The position numbers were made by a program, and so were the translations under genes. 64,000 nucleotides of DNA from Hyphomicrobiales bacterium (lineage in GTDB: Bacteria; Pseudomonadota; Alphaproteobacteria; Rhizobiales; Rhizobiaceae): the NCBI GenBank assembly GCA_900469615.1, contig UBYA01000013.1:208601-272600 (forward strand), given 5' to 3'. Below the pieces are notes generated by a model, which saw nothing but the letters and a program-made list of their open reading frames with translations, made no database searches and was not told the DNA's origin. Positions 33,105 through 42,223 of this stretch are shown here, piece after piece (the first letter of the stretch is position 1; every line of letters begins with the position of its first letter).

Positions 33105-33482
33105 ATGGCACAAGTAACGGTAACGATCGACGGCAAAGCCTATCGGATGGCCTGCGAAGAGGGGCAGGAAGACCATCTGACGGATCTCGCCAATCGGTTC
33201 GACCGCTATGTCATGCACTTGAAGAGCCAGTTCGGCGAGATCGGCGATCTCCGGCTGACCGTCATGGCCGGCATCATGATCATGGACGAAGTGAGCGAGC
33301 TGACGCGTCGCGTCTCCTCGCTCGAAGCGGAGCTGGAATCCCTGACCAGCAATCGCGACACGACCCTGGCTGCCAATGCCCGCGCCGAGGAGACGCTGGC
33401 GAGCGTCATCGACGAAGTCACGACGCGCATTCACGGCATCACCGAGAAGCTCATAGCGCGGCCGAACGCCGAGCAGGCTTGA
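33105..33482 (+). CDS. zapA: Cell division protein ZapA
   Basis: A 125-residue ZapA-like protein that bundles FtsZ filaments. The N-terminal globular part reads MAQVTVTIDGKAYRMACEEG and DHLTDLANRFD, and the C-terminal half is a coiled coil (ELTRRVSSLEAELESLTS). It follows the DUF4164 gene and, as in many proteobacteria, is directly followed by the 6S RNA gene. Confidence 0.92.
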   Translation: MAQVTVTIDGKAYRMACEEGQEDHLTDLANRFDRYVMHLKSQFGEIGDLRLTVMAGIMIMDEVSELTRRVSSLEAELESLTSNRDTTLAANARAEETLASVIDEVTTRIHGITEKLIARPNAEQA

Positions 33483-33539
33483 GTTTATTTCTGCGGATGC
33501 CGGCCGGCGCCCTCTGGTGCGGGGGCGCAATTCGCTCTA

Positions 33540-33545
33540 TATAAC
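33540..33545 (+). promoter_or_regulatory. -10 box of the 6S RNA promoter
   Basis: TATAAC lies five bases before the 5' stem of the 6S RNA; the spacing fits initiation at about 33550-33552. No convincing -35 hexamer is visible. Confidence 0.5.
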
Positions 33546-33549
33546 TTTT

Positions 33550-33705
33550 GCGGTCTGCGCTTCCCGACAGGAACCACAATCCCTGGGGCCATACTCGATC
33601 CAAAGGGAGCTGTCCCTGGCCAGGCCTGTGGGCCTGGACACACGGTGCCCACCTACGTTTGTAGGCACCCAGGATCGTAAACATCCATCGGTCGTCGCGG
33701 ATCGC
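33550..33705 (+). ncRNA. ssrS: 6S RNA
   Basis: About 156 bases directly downstream of zapA, the classic site of ssrS. The ends pair as a ten-base-pair closing stem: GCGGTCTGCG (33550-33559) with CGCGGATCGC (33696-33705), counting two G-U pairs. Inside are the alphaproteobacterial 6S features GGAACCACAATCCCTGGGGC and CCAAAGGGAGCTGTCCCTGG flanking the central open region, then hairpins such as ACCTACGTTTGTAGG. 6S RNA mimics an open promoter and inhibits sigma-70 holoenzyme in stationary phase. Exact ends are inferred from the stem. Confidence 0.85.
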
Positions 33706-33780
33706 TCTCAAATTTTCATGCCGATGGCAAGGAAGGCGCCGCGCGGTTCTATTGCCGCGCTGGCGCCACTCCTCCTCCCC

Positions 33781-35580
33781 TCAACTCTTCGACCGCAGGT
33801 AGGCGCCGCGCTCCAGCTCGGCATGGTTGGTCGCACTGCGCAGCCGCAGCAGATCCTTGCGGGCGATCAGGCCGACCAGCCGCCCGGTCTGGGCCTCGAC
33901 GACGGGAACGCGTCCGGTATCGGCCTGGATCATGATGTCGGCGACGCGGCCGACGGTATCCTCGACATGGGCGACCGGAAGGGACGTATCCGATATCACG
34001 TCATACAGCGACTGATCCATCAGTTCCGGCTCGCTTTGCCAGCGCAGGGCGTCGGCGCGCGAGATCATGCCGACGAGGCGATCGTTGTCGCCGACGACGG
34101 GATAGAAGCGATGCGCATCCGGCCGGTCCGTCATCTGTTTCAGCGCTTCCGACAGCCGCATGGACGCGGGCAGGGTATCCACCTTGGCGATCATGATGTC
34201 GCGGGCCCGGGTCAGTTCGAACGGGTCGATGCCGTATTCGCGGGTGATGTGCTGGCCGCGCCGGGCGATCTTTTCCGTGAGGATGGAGCGGCGCAGCAGC
34301 AGCACGGTGACGGCATAGGCTGCGACCGTTGCGGCAAGCAGAGGCACCAGCGCGCTCGTATCCCCCGTCAGCTCGACGGCGAAGAACGTGCCTGTGAGCG
34401 GCGCGCGCATGGTGCCGCCCATCATCGCCGCCATGCCGAGCATCGCCCAGAAGCCGGGATCGCCGGGCAGGACAAGACCCACCAGCCAGCCCAGCGCGCC
34501 GCCGAGGATGAGCAGCGGCGCCAGGACGCCGCCCGAGGTGCCTGAGGAAAGTGCCACCAGCCAGATGCCTGCCTTGACCAGTAGGATCGCCAGGACGGCG
34601 CCGACGGCGATGCGGCTGTGCAGCAGATCGGCGATGATGTCGTATCCGACGCCGAGGGCCCGGGGCTCGATCAAGCCGCCAAGCCCGACGACGATGCCGC
34701 CAAGTGCCGGCCACCACATCCAGTGGACCGGCAGTTTTTCGAAGGTATCCTCGATCTTGTAGAGCAAGGTCGTCAGGAGGCCGGATTGCAGGCCTGAAAT
34801 GATGCCGAGGCCGGTGGCGAGCAGGATGCCCCACCATGAGAGCGCCATGTCGAAATGCGCCGGGAACAGCGCGCCGCTGCCGATCAGCAGCGGGCGCCAG
34901 ACGACCGAGACGCAGGCCGCGACCGCCACGGGGATGAAGCTGCGCGGCTTCCATTCGAACAGCAGCAGCTCGACGGCGAGCATCACCGCCGCGATCGGCG
35001 TGCCGAAGACCGCGGTCATGCCGGCTGCGGCGCCGGCGACGAGCAGGGTCTTCCGCTCGGCGGCACTCATATGAAAGAGCTGCGCGAAGAGGGAGCCGAT
35101 GGCGCCGCCGGTCATGATGATCGGACCTTCCGCACCGAAAGGCCCGCCGGAGCCGATCGAGATGGCGGAGGACAGCGGCTTGAGCACGGCCACCTTGGGA
35201 GACATGCGGCTGCCGCCGATCAGGATCGCCTCGATGGCCTCGGGAATGCCGTGGCCGCGGATCTTCTCCGAGCCGTAGCGCGCCATGAGGCCGATGACGA
35301 GACCGCCGAGAACGGGCGCGGCCACCATCCAGGGCGAGCGCGCCACCATGGTAAACGATAGCGGCTCGGTGCTGATCTTGAACAGCCAGACGGCATTGCT
35401 GACGAGCGCTATGAGATTGATGAGCACCCAGGCGGCAAATGCGCCGCCGGTGCCGACGACGAGCGCCATGGCGATGAGCACCAGGACGCGCCTGTCCGTG
35501 GTGAAGTCTCCATTGTCCTTGCGGGAAGCCCCGCCGGAGAAATCGTGATTGTGAGTTTGTGGGGTGGGGGTGTCCTGCAT
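33781..35580 (-). CDS. ClC-family chloride channel/transporter with CBS domains
   Basis: A 599-residue membrane protein. The ClC selectivity motifs are GHGIPEAIEA, GSGGPFGAEGP (with the gating glutamate in GAEGP, where many members have GREGP) and GTSGGVLAPLL. Two CBS domains occupy roughly residues 455-590 (ARDIMIAKVDTLPAS and YDVISDTSLPVAHVEDTV), likely binding nucleotides. It exchanges chloride for protons or conducts chloride. It is divergent from a MarR gene, and a palindrome lies 66-84 bases before its start codon, suggesting MarR control. Confidence 0.92.
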   Translation of the reverse strand: MQDTPTPQTHNHDFSGGASRKDNGDFTTDRRVLVLIAMALVVGTGGAFAAWVLINLIALVSNAVWLFKISTEPLSFTMVARSPWMVAAPVLGGLVIGLMARYGSEKIRGHGIPEAIEAILIGGSRMSPKVAVLKPLSSAISIGSGGPFGAEGPIIMTGGAIGSLFAQLFHMSAAERKTLLVAGAAAGMTAVFGTPIAAVMLAVELLLFEWKPRSFIPVAVAACVSVVWRPLLIGSGALFPAHFDMALSWWGILLATGLGIISGLQSGLLTTLLYKIEDTFEKLPVHWMWWPALGGIVVGLGGLIEPRALGVGYDIIADLLHSRIAVGAVLAILLVKAGIWLVALSSGTSGGVLAPLLILGGALGWLVGLVLPGDPGFWAMLGMAAMMGGTMRAPLTGTFFAVELTGDTSALVPLLAATVAAYAVTVLLLRRSILTEKIARRGQHITREYGIDPFELTRARDIMIAKVDTLPASMRLSEALKQMTDRPDAHRFYPVVGDNDRLVGMISRADALRWQSEPELMDQSLYDVISDTSLPVAHVEDTVGRVADIMIQADTGRVPVVEAQTGRLVGLIARKDLLRLRSATNHAELERGAYLRSKS

Positions 35581-35645
35581 CGGAGGCCTTCTGTGCTAAG
35601 CGTGCGCGGCCGTCCTTCAGCCGTTCCGCGCTTCGAGATGGCAAA

Positions 35646-35664
35646 TATATCGTAATGCGATATA
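35646..35664. promoter_or_regulatory. Palindromic MarR-type operator candidate
   Basis: TATATCG-TAATG-CGATATA is a perfect 19-base inverted repeat in the gap between the divergent ClC and marR genes. Its arms and spacing are usual for MarR dimers. Confidence 0.6.
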
Positions 35665-35808
35665 AATCAACCAAAGCGCACCGCGATCTTTCAGATTGGC
35701 TTCCTGCGCTTTGGATTCCTGGTCTTTGGCATGTCGCCACCGCAAAACCGCTAGGCATTCTTGCGTGACATGCGTTAGACCGCGACCTGCGGCAACGAGG
35801 ACGATTTG

Positions 35809-36246
35809 ATGGTGCGACGTTCGGATGAAACCCTTTCGCAGGCCGATTACGAGGCGCTGGCGACGCTGCGCTATACCCTGCGCAAATTCATGGATTTCAG
35901 CACATCGGCGGCGCACGAGGCGGGCCTGCCGCCGCAGCAGCACCAGGCGCTGCTTGCCATCAGGGGAAATCGTTCCGGCGAGGCCATGACCATCGGCATG
36001 CTGGCGGAAAAACTGATGATTGCCCCGCACACGGCGACGGAGCTTGTGGGGAGGCTGATCGATGGCGGTTATGTTACCCGGCATCCCGATCCCGCGGACA
36101 AGCGTCGTCAAACCCTGCAGCTGACCGAGAAGTCCGAAGAGGTTCTGCAAAGGCTCAGCTCGATCCATCTGGTCGAAATCCGAGACATGGCGCCGAGGCT
36201 GATCGAGATCCTCACGCAACTGCAGGCGGATGCCCGAAACGGCTGA
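35809..36246 (+). CDS. MarR family transcriptional regulator
   Basis: A 145-residue dimeric regulator. The winged helix-turn-helix spans about residues 50-105: MTIGMLAEKLMIAPHTATEL (helix 3-4) and GYVTRHPDPADKRRQTLQLT (wing with the conserved DxRR). N- and C-terminal helices form the dimer interface. The ATG at 35809 is used; a TTG three bases earlier is possible. It faces away from the ClC gene, which it probably represses together with itself through the palindrome at 35646-35664. Confidence 0.92.
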   Translation: MVRRSDETLSQADYEALATLRYTLRKFMDFSTSAAHEAGLPPQQHQALLAIRGNRSGEAMTIGMLAEKLMIAPHTATELVGRLIDGGYVTRHPDPADKRRQTLQLTEKSEEVLQRLSSIHLVEIRDMAPRLIEILTQLQADARNG

Positions 36247-36285
36247 AGGCGCCATCGCCGGGATCGTCGGCAATGGCGCGGGCGA

Positions 36286-37002
36286 TCATTGGCCGAGGTG
36301 AATGCCGCCGTCGCAGATCAGCGTGTGACCGCTGGTAAAACCGTTGCGGATCAGGAAGGCGATGGCGTCGGCGATCTCCTGCGAGCTGCCGACACGGCCG
36401 ACCGGCGTCCGTGCCGAAAAACCGGCAAAGGTCTGCTCTTTCTGCTCTGCGGTCAGGAAATCCCACCAGGGGGTGTCGACGACGCCGGGCGAAACGCAGT
36501 TCACCCGGACCGGCTTGAGTTCGACGGCGAGAATCGGCGCCAAAGCGGCAATGGCGGCATTGATGGCTCCGAGCCCTGCGGTTCCGGGCATGGCCGCCTG
36601 CGCCGAGACGGCGGAGACGAAGGTGATGCTGCCATGTTTCGAAAGATGGGGGAGGCAGGCCTGGGCACAGGCGAAGTGTGCCAGCGCCTTTTGCTCGAAG
36701 CCCTTTTTGACGTCGGCGATACCGACGGTGGCGAAGGGACCGGCTCCATGACCGCCGCCCAGTGCCAGCACGAGATGATCGAGCGGTCCCATTGCCTGGA
36801 AGGCTTCGGCAAGGCCGGCAAAGTCGGCGGCATCCATGATGGCGGTGGCGACGTCGCCATCGAGGTTTTGCACGGCTGCCTGAAGTTTCGCGCCATCGCG
36901 GCCCGTAATCGTGACCCGGTATCCTTTTTCGAGAAGGTGGGCGGCCGCCGCGAGGCCGATGCCGGAGGAACCGCCGATAATAACGACATGCTGAGACGAC
37001 AT
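36286..37002 (-). CDS. SDR-family oxidoreductase lacking the YxxxK motif
   Basis: A 238-residue short-chain dehydrogenase by fold: VVIIGGSSGIGLAAA is the cofactor loop, LVLALGGGHG replaces NNAG, and SPGVVDTPWW and TLICDGG are family landmarks. The catalytic Ser is present (FVSAVSAQ, 130-133), but the expected Tyr-x3-Lys is replaced by Leu144-x3-Asn148 in PGTAGLGAINAAI. Either it uses other residues or it is a non-catalytic binding protein. It starts at 37002 with AGGAGACCCTC upstream and is divergent from an XRE-type regulator. Confidence 0.88.
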   Translation of the reverse strand: MSSQHVVIIGGSSGIGLAAAAHLLEKGYRVTITGRDGAKLQAAVQNLDGDVATAIMDAADFAGLAEAFQAMGPLDHLVLALGGGHGAGPFATVGIADVKKGFEQKALAHFACAQACLPHLSKHGSITFVSAVSAQAAMPGTAGLGAINAAIAALAPILAVELKPVRVNCVSPGVVDTPWWDFLTAEQKEQTFAGFSARTPVGRVGSSQEIADAIAFLIRNGFTSGHTLICDGGIHLGQ

Positions 37003-37222
37003 GAGGGTCTCCTTTTCTGGGATTGAGGAAATTGCAGGAACGGTGGTGCTCAGACGCGGCGGGCGAGGCTTTGGCTGAGTGTTCGCAGACGCTGTCGCGG
37101 GGTTGCGTCCCGGGCCTGGATCGCAACCACCTCTCGATCGTCCGCATGGCGATATCTGGCAGCTTGCGAGAGCGGCAAACAGTTCTGACTTTATCCTAGT
37201 ATCGATCCTGCTATGATGAGCC

Positions 37223-38086
37223 ATGACTGTCGCCCAGAACCGGATCATCCTCGAAGCCAGGCATCGCGAGTTCGGTGCCTTCCTGCGCTCCCGCCGGGAA
37301 AAGCTGACGCCGGCGGCCGTCGGGCTTCCGGAAGGGTTCCGGCGGCGCACGCCAGGGCTCAGGCGCGAAGAAGTCGCACTGCTCGCCGGCGTCGGCACCA
37401 CATGGTACACATGGCTGGAACAAGGCCGGGACGTCCGCGCCTCCGCAGAGGTGCTGTCGGCGCTGGCCGACGCGCTGCGCCTCGATCCGGCCGAACGCCG
37501 GCATCTCTTCACCCTCAGTGACCGGCCGTCGGCGGAGGTTCCGTCGCACGGGCCCGAGGACGTGCCGGCCGCCTTGCGGCGCATGCTTGCGAGCCTCGCC
37601 GGGCAGCCGGCCTATGTTCTCGGCCGGCGTTGGGATGTGCTGGCCTGGAACGCTGCGGCTGTCGCCGTTTTCGGCGACTATGCGCTGCTGCAGGGCGATG
37701 CGCGCAACAGCGTCCATCGGGTGTTTACCGATCCTGCCCATCGGCGGCTTCTCGTCGATTGGGAGATCGTGGCGGCGAATTCGCTGGCGATGTTCCGTGC
37801 CGACAGTGCCCGCTATGCCGGCGATCCCGATTTCGAACGGTTGATCGCCACCTTGACGCAGGCAAGTCCCGAGTTTCGCGCCTGGTGGCCGAGACAGGAC
37901 GTGTTGCGGCCGCTGACCGGCCACAAGCGCCTGCGCCATCCCGAAGGGGGGCCGATGACCTTCGAATATACCGCGCTTGCCGTCATGGATCGCACCGATA
38001 TGAAGCTGGTGGTCTATACGCCGCTCGAGGAGGACGGAACGAGCGACACGCTGAAACATTTGTTGCGCGGGGTTGGCCCGGCATAA
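37223..38086 (+). CDS. XRE-type regulator with MmyB-like ligand domain
   Basis: A 287-residue regulator. The helix-turn-helix spans about residues 14-80 (FGAFLRSRREKLTPAAVGLP; TPGLRREEVALLAGVGTTWY; TWLEQGRDVRASAEVL), and the rest (about 105-285) is the MmyB-like PAS-fold domain, with LGRRWDVLAWNAAAVAVFGD and GGPMTFEYTALAV. Family members bind fatty acids or other small ligands and usually control an adjacent oxidoreductase. It is divergent from the SDR gene 220 bases away, the common arrangement. Confidence 0.92.
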   Translation: MTVAQNRIILEARHREFGAFLRSRREKLTPAAVGLPEGFRRRTPGLRREEVALLAGVGTTWYTWLEQGRDVRASAEVLSALADALRLDPAERRHLFTLSDRPSAEVPSHGPEDVPAALRRMLASLAGQPAYVLGRRWDVLAWNAAAVAVFGDYALLQGDARNSVHRVFTDPAHRRLLVDWEIVAANSLAMFRADSARYAGDPDFERLIATLTQASPEFRAWWPRQDVLRPLTGHKRLRHPEGGPMTFEYTALAVMDRTDMKLVVYTPLEEDGTSDTLKHLLRGVGPA

Positions 38087-38116
38087 TCCCGGCTTCCGCC
38101 GCTCTCCCTTTCCCTT

Positions 38117-38440
38117 TCAGCCTTCCAGATCGTTCTTCAATCGATCGAGAATGGATAGCGCATGGCCGGCGTAGGCGCTGATCCAGCGATCGTGGATCTG
38201 CTTGATCGGCAGGCTGTTCAGATGGTTCCAACGCTCGCGTCCGTCCCTCTTGGCAATCACGAGATCGGCGTCCTCCAGGACTTTCAGATGCTGCATGACG
38301 GTGCAGCGGTCCATGTCCGTGAAGGCTTCGCAGAGCATGCCGGTCGTTCGCGGCGCATCCTTCAGCATGTCCAGGATTTCGCGCCGGCGACGATGCGCAA
38401 GAGCCTTGAAAATGAGGTCGCTATCCGATTCGTTTGACAT
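38117..38440 (-). CDS. ArsR-type winged-helix regulator
   Basis: A 107-residue regulator: FKALAHRRRREILDMLKDAP, then TTGMLCEAFTDMDRCTVMQH with the recognition helix and KVLEDADLVIAKRDGRERWN as the wing. A perfect palindrome covers the bases just before its start codon, so it is probably autorepressed and controls the divergent SRPBCC gene. This is the well-known pairing of an ArsR repressor with an AHSA1-type protein. Confidence 0.9.
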   Translation of the reverse strand: MSNESDSDLIFKALAHRRRREILDMLKDAPRTTGMLCEAFTDMDRCTVMQHLKVLEDADLVIAKRDGRERWNHLNSLPIKQIHDRWISAYAGHALSILDRLKNDLEG

Positions 38441-38441
38441 G

Positions 38442-38460
38442 TTATGTTTTTATAACATAA
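38442..38460. promoter_or_regulatory. Palindromic ArsR operator candidate
   Basis: TTATGTT-TTTAT-AACATAA is a perfect inverted repeat that begins two bases upstream of the ArsR start codon and lies 50 bases before the divergent SRPBCC gene. Confidence 0.6.
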
Positions 38461-38509
38461 TGAGACCCGTCGCAACGGAACGATGCTGACAAACAACGGA
38501 GGAGATGCC

Positions 38510-38992
38510 ATGGCATTGAATGTTCGGATATCAGGACGGATCGGCCGCAGGGTCGACGAGGTGTTCGATGCGGTCGTCAATCCGAAGAAGCTTTCGAGCT
38601 ATTTCACCACCGTCGGCGGGGCGAGTGCGCCGCTGGTGGCGGGAACGACGGTCATCTGGTGGAAGAATGCGCCCGTCGAGGTCGACCATGTCGAGGAAAA
38701 CAAGCGTATCGTCTTTCACTGGGAGGGCGGCACCGGGGAGGATGGCGTTCGCTACAGGACCAAGGTGGAGATGACCTTCGATGCCCTGGACGACGGCGGC
38801 ACGCTTGTCATCATCGAGGAAACCGGCTGGCGAGAGGATGAGGCCGGCCGCCGCGGCACCTATCTGAATTGCGAGGGGTGGACGCAGATGCTCTGCTGCA
38901 TGAAGGCCTTCGTCGAATACGGCATCAACCTGCGCGAAGGCTTTTTCCTGAGCGAAATGCGCGGCGAGCCGGCGGAGGCGCCGGATCGCTGA
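38510..38992 (+). CDS. SRPBCC (AHSA1-type START) domain protein
   Basis: A 160-residue single-domain protein. It has the helix-grip features RIGRRVDEVFDAVVNPKKLS (N-terminal strand and helix) and TYLNCEGWTQMLCCMKAFVE (C-terminal helix), with a hydrophobic ligand cavity expected. The start at 38510 follows GGAGGAGATGCC. It is divergent from an ArsR regulator, so its expression is likely induced by a ligand that the regulator senses. The 621 bases downstream (38993-39613) hold no gene I can support, only the hairpin at 39064-39093. Confidence 0.9.
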   Translation: MALNVRISGRIGRRVDEVFDAVVNPKKLSSYFTTVGGASAPLVAGTTVIWWKNAPVEVDHVEENKRIVFHWEGGTGEDGVRYRTKVEMTFDALDDGGTLVIIEETGWREDEAGRRGTYLNCEGWTQMLCCMKAFVEYGINLREGFFLSEMRGEPAEAPDR

Positions 38993-39063
38993 TTTCCTGA
39001 CGCGGTATCGCAGGCATCGATTACCCACCGAGCGTCAGAGCCAGGTCGTTGCCATCTCATATC

Positions 39064-39093
39064 AGGCCCGGCAAGGATCTCTTTGCCGGGCCT
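39064..39093 (+). terminator. Strong hairpin, probable terminator
   Basis: AGGCCCGGCAA and TTGCCGGGCCT form an 11-bp perfect stem with an eight-base loop, 72 bases after the SRPBCC gene. No T tract follows, so it may stop transcription only partly. Confidence 0.5.
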
Positions 39094-39613
39094 GTGTCAT
39101 GTCTGTTTTCCGACGTGGGAATCTTCGAAAGTTCGAGCGCGGCAAGGAACATCTTTGCCGTTTGTCCGTATGGACGGAAATGGAGCGATCGCCGGCTTCC
39201 TTCCAGCATCGTTCATATCGGGTCACTTGATTGATCGAGCGGTGGTGTGATCTATTCAGCGTTGTGGTGGCGGCGGGGTAATCGCAGAGGGTGAGCCTCG
39301 TTTTCTGCGGTCGCGAGGCAATAGAACCGAGTCGCAGAGCTTCGACATGCCGCTCTGGAGGCAGGATGGGAAGGTCATTTTTGGGTGTGGATAAGCTCAA
39401 AAGCCGGGTGAATGACAAAATCCTTTCAATAATAACAGAATCATTGCTGGCGGAACGGGGCCTGCGCCAAAATTGCCTAAATTGAGAATGATGGAGCGCG
39501 CGTCACAACGGGCCCGTCGAAATAAGCGTATACGGCAATACGAGGCGCTTCGTCGGTGCTACCGGCTGGCCGAACGATCGGAACCGGCGAAGATCAATTT
39601 AAACAGGTAGAGC

Positions 39614-42223
39614 ATGTCGAGCCCAATCGATCTGGAAAATGCCGATGAGGAATTGGAAGAGCGTGGCGGCATCGTCGGCCTGCTGAACCGCTACCGCGCC
39701 CTGATCGTCGCTCTCCTGACCGTCGCCGTGTTCAGCATCGCCGCCTATGCGATCTTCGACCTGACCAACGAAGTGCGCTATGACGATGTCGTCCATGCCT
39801 TGACGACGACGAAAATTTCTTCCGTGCTGCTTGCGCTGCTGTTTACCGGCCTCAGCTTCGCATCCCTGATCTTCTATGACCAGAATGCGCTCGAATATAT
39901 CGGCAAGAAGCTGCCGTTCCCGCATGTGGCGCTGACCTCCTTCAGCGCCTATGCGGTCGGCAACACGGCCGGCTTCGGTGCGCTCAGCGCCGGCGCGATC
40001 CGCTATCGCGCCTATAGCCGGCTCGGCCTGTCTCCCGACGACATCACCCGCGTCATCGCCTTCGTCACGCTCGCCTTCGGTCTCGGCCTTGCCGCCGTCG
40101 GCGCCATCGCACTGCTGGTCATTGCCGACGAGATCGGGCCGCTGATCAATGTCGACGGGCTATGGCTGCGGCTGATCGCCATCGTCATTCTCGCGGCGCT
40201 CGCTTTCATCGTCTATGCCGGCCGCAACGGCCGCGAGGTGCGCATCGGGCCGATTGAAGTTCGTCTGCCGGATTCGCGCACCTGGTCGCGGCAGTTCCTC
40301 GTCACGGCGTTCGATATCGCCGCATCCGCCTCCGTGCTCTATGTTCTGTTGCCGGATTCGTCCATCGGCTGGCCGGGGTTCCTCGCCATCTATGCCATCG
40401 CCGTCGGTCTTGGCGTGCTCAGTCACGTTCCGGCCGGCTTCGGCGTCTTCGAGACGATCATCATCGCCTGGCTCGGCAGCTCGGTGAACGCGGATGCGGT
40501 GCTGAGCTCGCTGGTCCTTTATCGCGTCATCTACAACGTCATCCCGCTGGTCATCGCGATTGCCGCGATTTCGGTGGCGGAGCTGCGCCGTTTCGTCGAT
40601 CATCCGGTGGCGTCGAGCATGCGCCGCATCGGCGTCCGCGTCATGCCGCAATTGCTGTCGGCCTTCGCGCTGCTGCTCGGCATGATGCTGGTATTTTCGA
40701 GCGTGACGCCGACGCCGGACCAGAACCTCATCGTCCTCTCCGGCTATCTGCCATTGCCGCTCGTCGAAGGCGCACATTTTCTCTCGAGCCTTCTCGGGCT
40801 TGCGATCATCGTGGCGGCGCGGGGCCTCAGCCAGCGTCTCGACGGCGCCTGGTGGGTTTCGACCTTCTCCGCCCTGCTGGCACTGTTCCTGTCGCTCGTA
40901 AAGGCCATCGCCATCGTCGAGGCCGGGCTGCTGGCTTTCTTTGTCTTCAGCCTCGTCGTCAGCCGCCGGCTGTTCAGGCGGCCGGCCTCACTGCTCAACC
41001 AGACGCTCACGGCCGGATGGCTGACGGCCATCGCCGTGATCTGCATCGGCGCGATCGTGGTCCTGTTCTTCGTCTATCGCGACGTCGGATACAGCAACGA
41101 GCTCTGGTGGCAGTTCGAATTCGCCGACGAGGCGCCGCGCGGCCTTCGCGCAGCGCTCGGCATCTCCATCCTGTCGTCGGCGATCGCGATCTTCAGTCTT
41201 CTGCGCCCTGCGACGAAGCGCCTGGAGCCGGTGTCGGACGATGCGGTGACGCGCGCCGTCGAGATCGTGCGCAGGCAAGGCATCGCCGACGCCAATCTGG
41301 TGCGCATGGGCGACAAGAACATCATGTTCTCCGAGAAAGGCGACGCTTTCATCATGTACGGCAAGCAGGGCCGGTCGTGGATCGCATTGTTCGATCCGGT
41401 CGGCCCGCGTCACGCGCTTCCGGATCTGATCTGGCGTTTTGTCGAGGCTGCCCGGGCCGCGGGCTGCCGCTCGGTGTTCTACCAGATTTCGCCGGCGCTT
41501 CTGTCCTATTGCGCGGATGCAGGTCTGCGGGCATACAAGCTCGGCGAACTGGCGGTGGTCAATCTCGCCAATTTCGAGCTGAAGGGCGGCAAGTGGGCCA
41601 ACTTGCGGCAGACCGCGAGCCGGGCGGTTCGCGACGGACTAGAATTTGCCGTTATCGAGCCTCAAGATATACCTGAAGTCATGGATCAGCTTGCCCATGT
41701 GTCCGACACATGGCTTGCCGATCACAATGCAAAGGAAAAGAGCTTCTCGCTCGGCGCGTTCGATCCGGACTATGTGTACTCGCAGCCGGTCGGCGTGTTG
41801 AAAAAGGATGGTAAGATCGTCGCTTTCGCGAATATCCTGATGACGGAAACCAGGGAGGAGGGGTCCGTCGACCTGATGCGTTTTTCGCCCGATGCCCCTA
41901 AGGGTTCGATGGATTTTCTGTTCGTGCAGATCCTCGAATACCTCAAGGGCCAGGGCTTTCAGCGTTTCAACCTCGGCATGGCGCCGCTATCGGGCATGTC
42001 GAGACGCGAATCGGCGCCGGTTTGGGACAGGGTCGGGGGGACCGTCTTCGAGCACGGCGAACGCTTCTACAATTTCAAAGGGCTTCGTGCCTTCAAATCC
42101 AAGTTCCATCCCGAATGGCAGCCGCGCTACCTGGCTGTCTCGGGAGGTGTCAGTCCAATGATCGCGTTGATGGATGCCACATTCCTCATCGGAGGCGGAC
42201 TTAAGGGGGTCGTGAGGAAATGA
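39614..42223 (+). CDS. mprF: Lysyl-phosphatidylglycerol synthase/flippase (LpiA/MprF)
   Basis: An 869-residue integral membrane protein. The N-terminal half (about 1-530) has some 13-14 predicted membrane helices and includes the flippase domain; the C-terminal half (about 545-860) is the cytoplasmic aminoacyl-transferase domain, with GDKNIMFSEKGDAFIMYGKQ, RSWIALFDPVGP and RFNLGMAPLSGM. It transfers lysine from lysyl-tRNA to phosphatidylglycerol and moves the lipid to the outer leaflet, giving resistance to cationic peptides and acid. In Rhizobium tropici the gene is called lpiA and is acid-induced in an operon with atvA, as here. Confidence 0.95.
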   Translation: MSSPIDLENADEELEERGGIVGLLNRYRALIVALLTVAVFSIAAYAIFDLTNEVRYDDVVHALTTTKISSVLLALLFTGLSFASLIFYDQNALEYIGKKLPFPHVALTSFSAYAVGNTAGFGALSAGAIRYRAYSRLGLSPDDITRVIAFVTLAFGLGLAAVGAIALLVIADEIGPLINVDGLWLRLIAIVILAALAFIVYAGRNGREVRIGPIEVRLPDSRTWSRQFLVTAFDIAASASVLYVLLPDSSIGWPGFLAIYAIAVGLGVLSHVPAGFGVFETIIIAWLGSSVNADAVLSSLVLYRVIYNVIPLVIAIAAISVAELRRFVDHPVASSMRRIGVRVMPQLLSAFALLLGMMLVFSSVTPTPDQNLIVLSGYLPLPLVEGAHFLSSLLGLAIIVAARGLSQRLDGAWWVSTFSALLALFLSLVKAIAIVEAGLLAFFVFSLVVSRRLFRRPASLLNQTLTAGWLTAIAVICIGAIVVLFFVYRDVGYSNELWWQFEFADEAPRGLRAALGISILSSAIAIFSLLRPATKRLEPVSDDAVTRAVEIVRRQGIADANLVRMGDKNIMFSEKGDAFIMYGKQGRSWIALFDPVGPRHALPDLIWRFVEAARAAGCRSVFYQISPALLSYCADAGLRAYKLGELAVVNLANFELKGGKWANLRQTASRAVRDGLEFAVIEPQDIPEVMDQLAHVSDTWLADHNAKEKSFSLGAFDPDYVYSQPVGVLKKDGKIVAFANILMTETREEGSVDLMRFSPDAPKGSMDFLFVQILEYLKGQGFQRFNLGMAPLSGMSRRESAPVWDRVGGTVFEHGERFYNFKGLRAFKSKFHPEWQPRYLAVSGGVSPMIALMDATFLIGGGLKGVVRK

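Noticed and set aside
39062..39485. Short open frames in the 621-base gap before lpiA
   Set aside because: Their translations have no family similarity or ribosome site and overlap a terminator hairpin.
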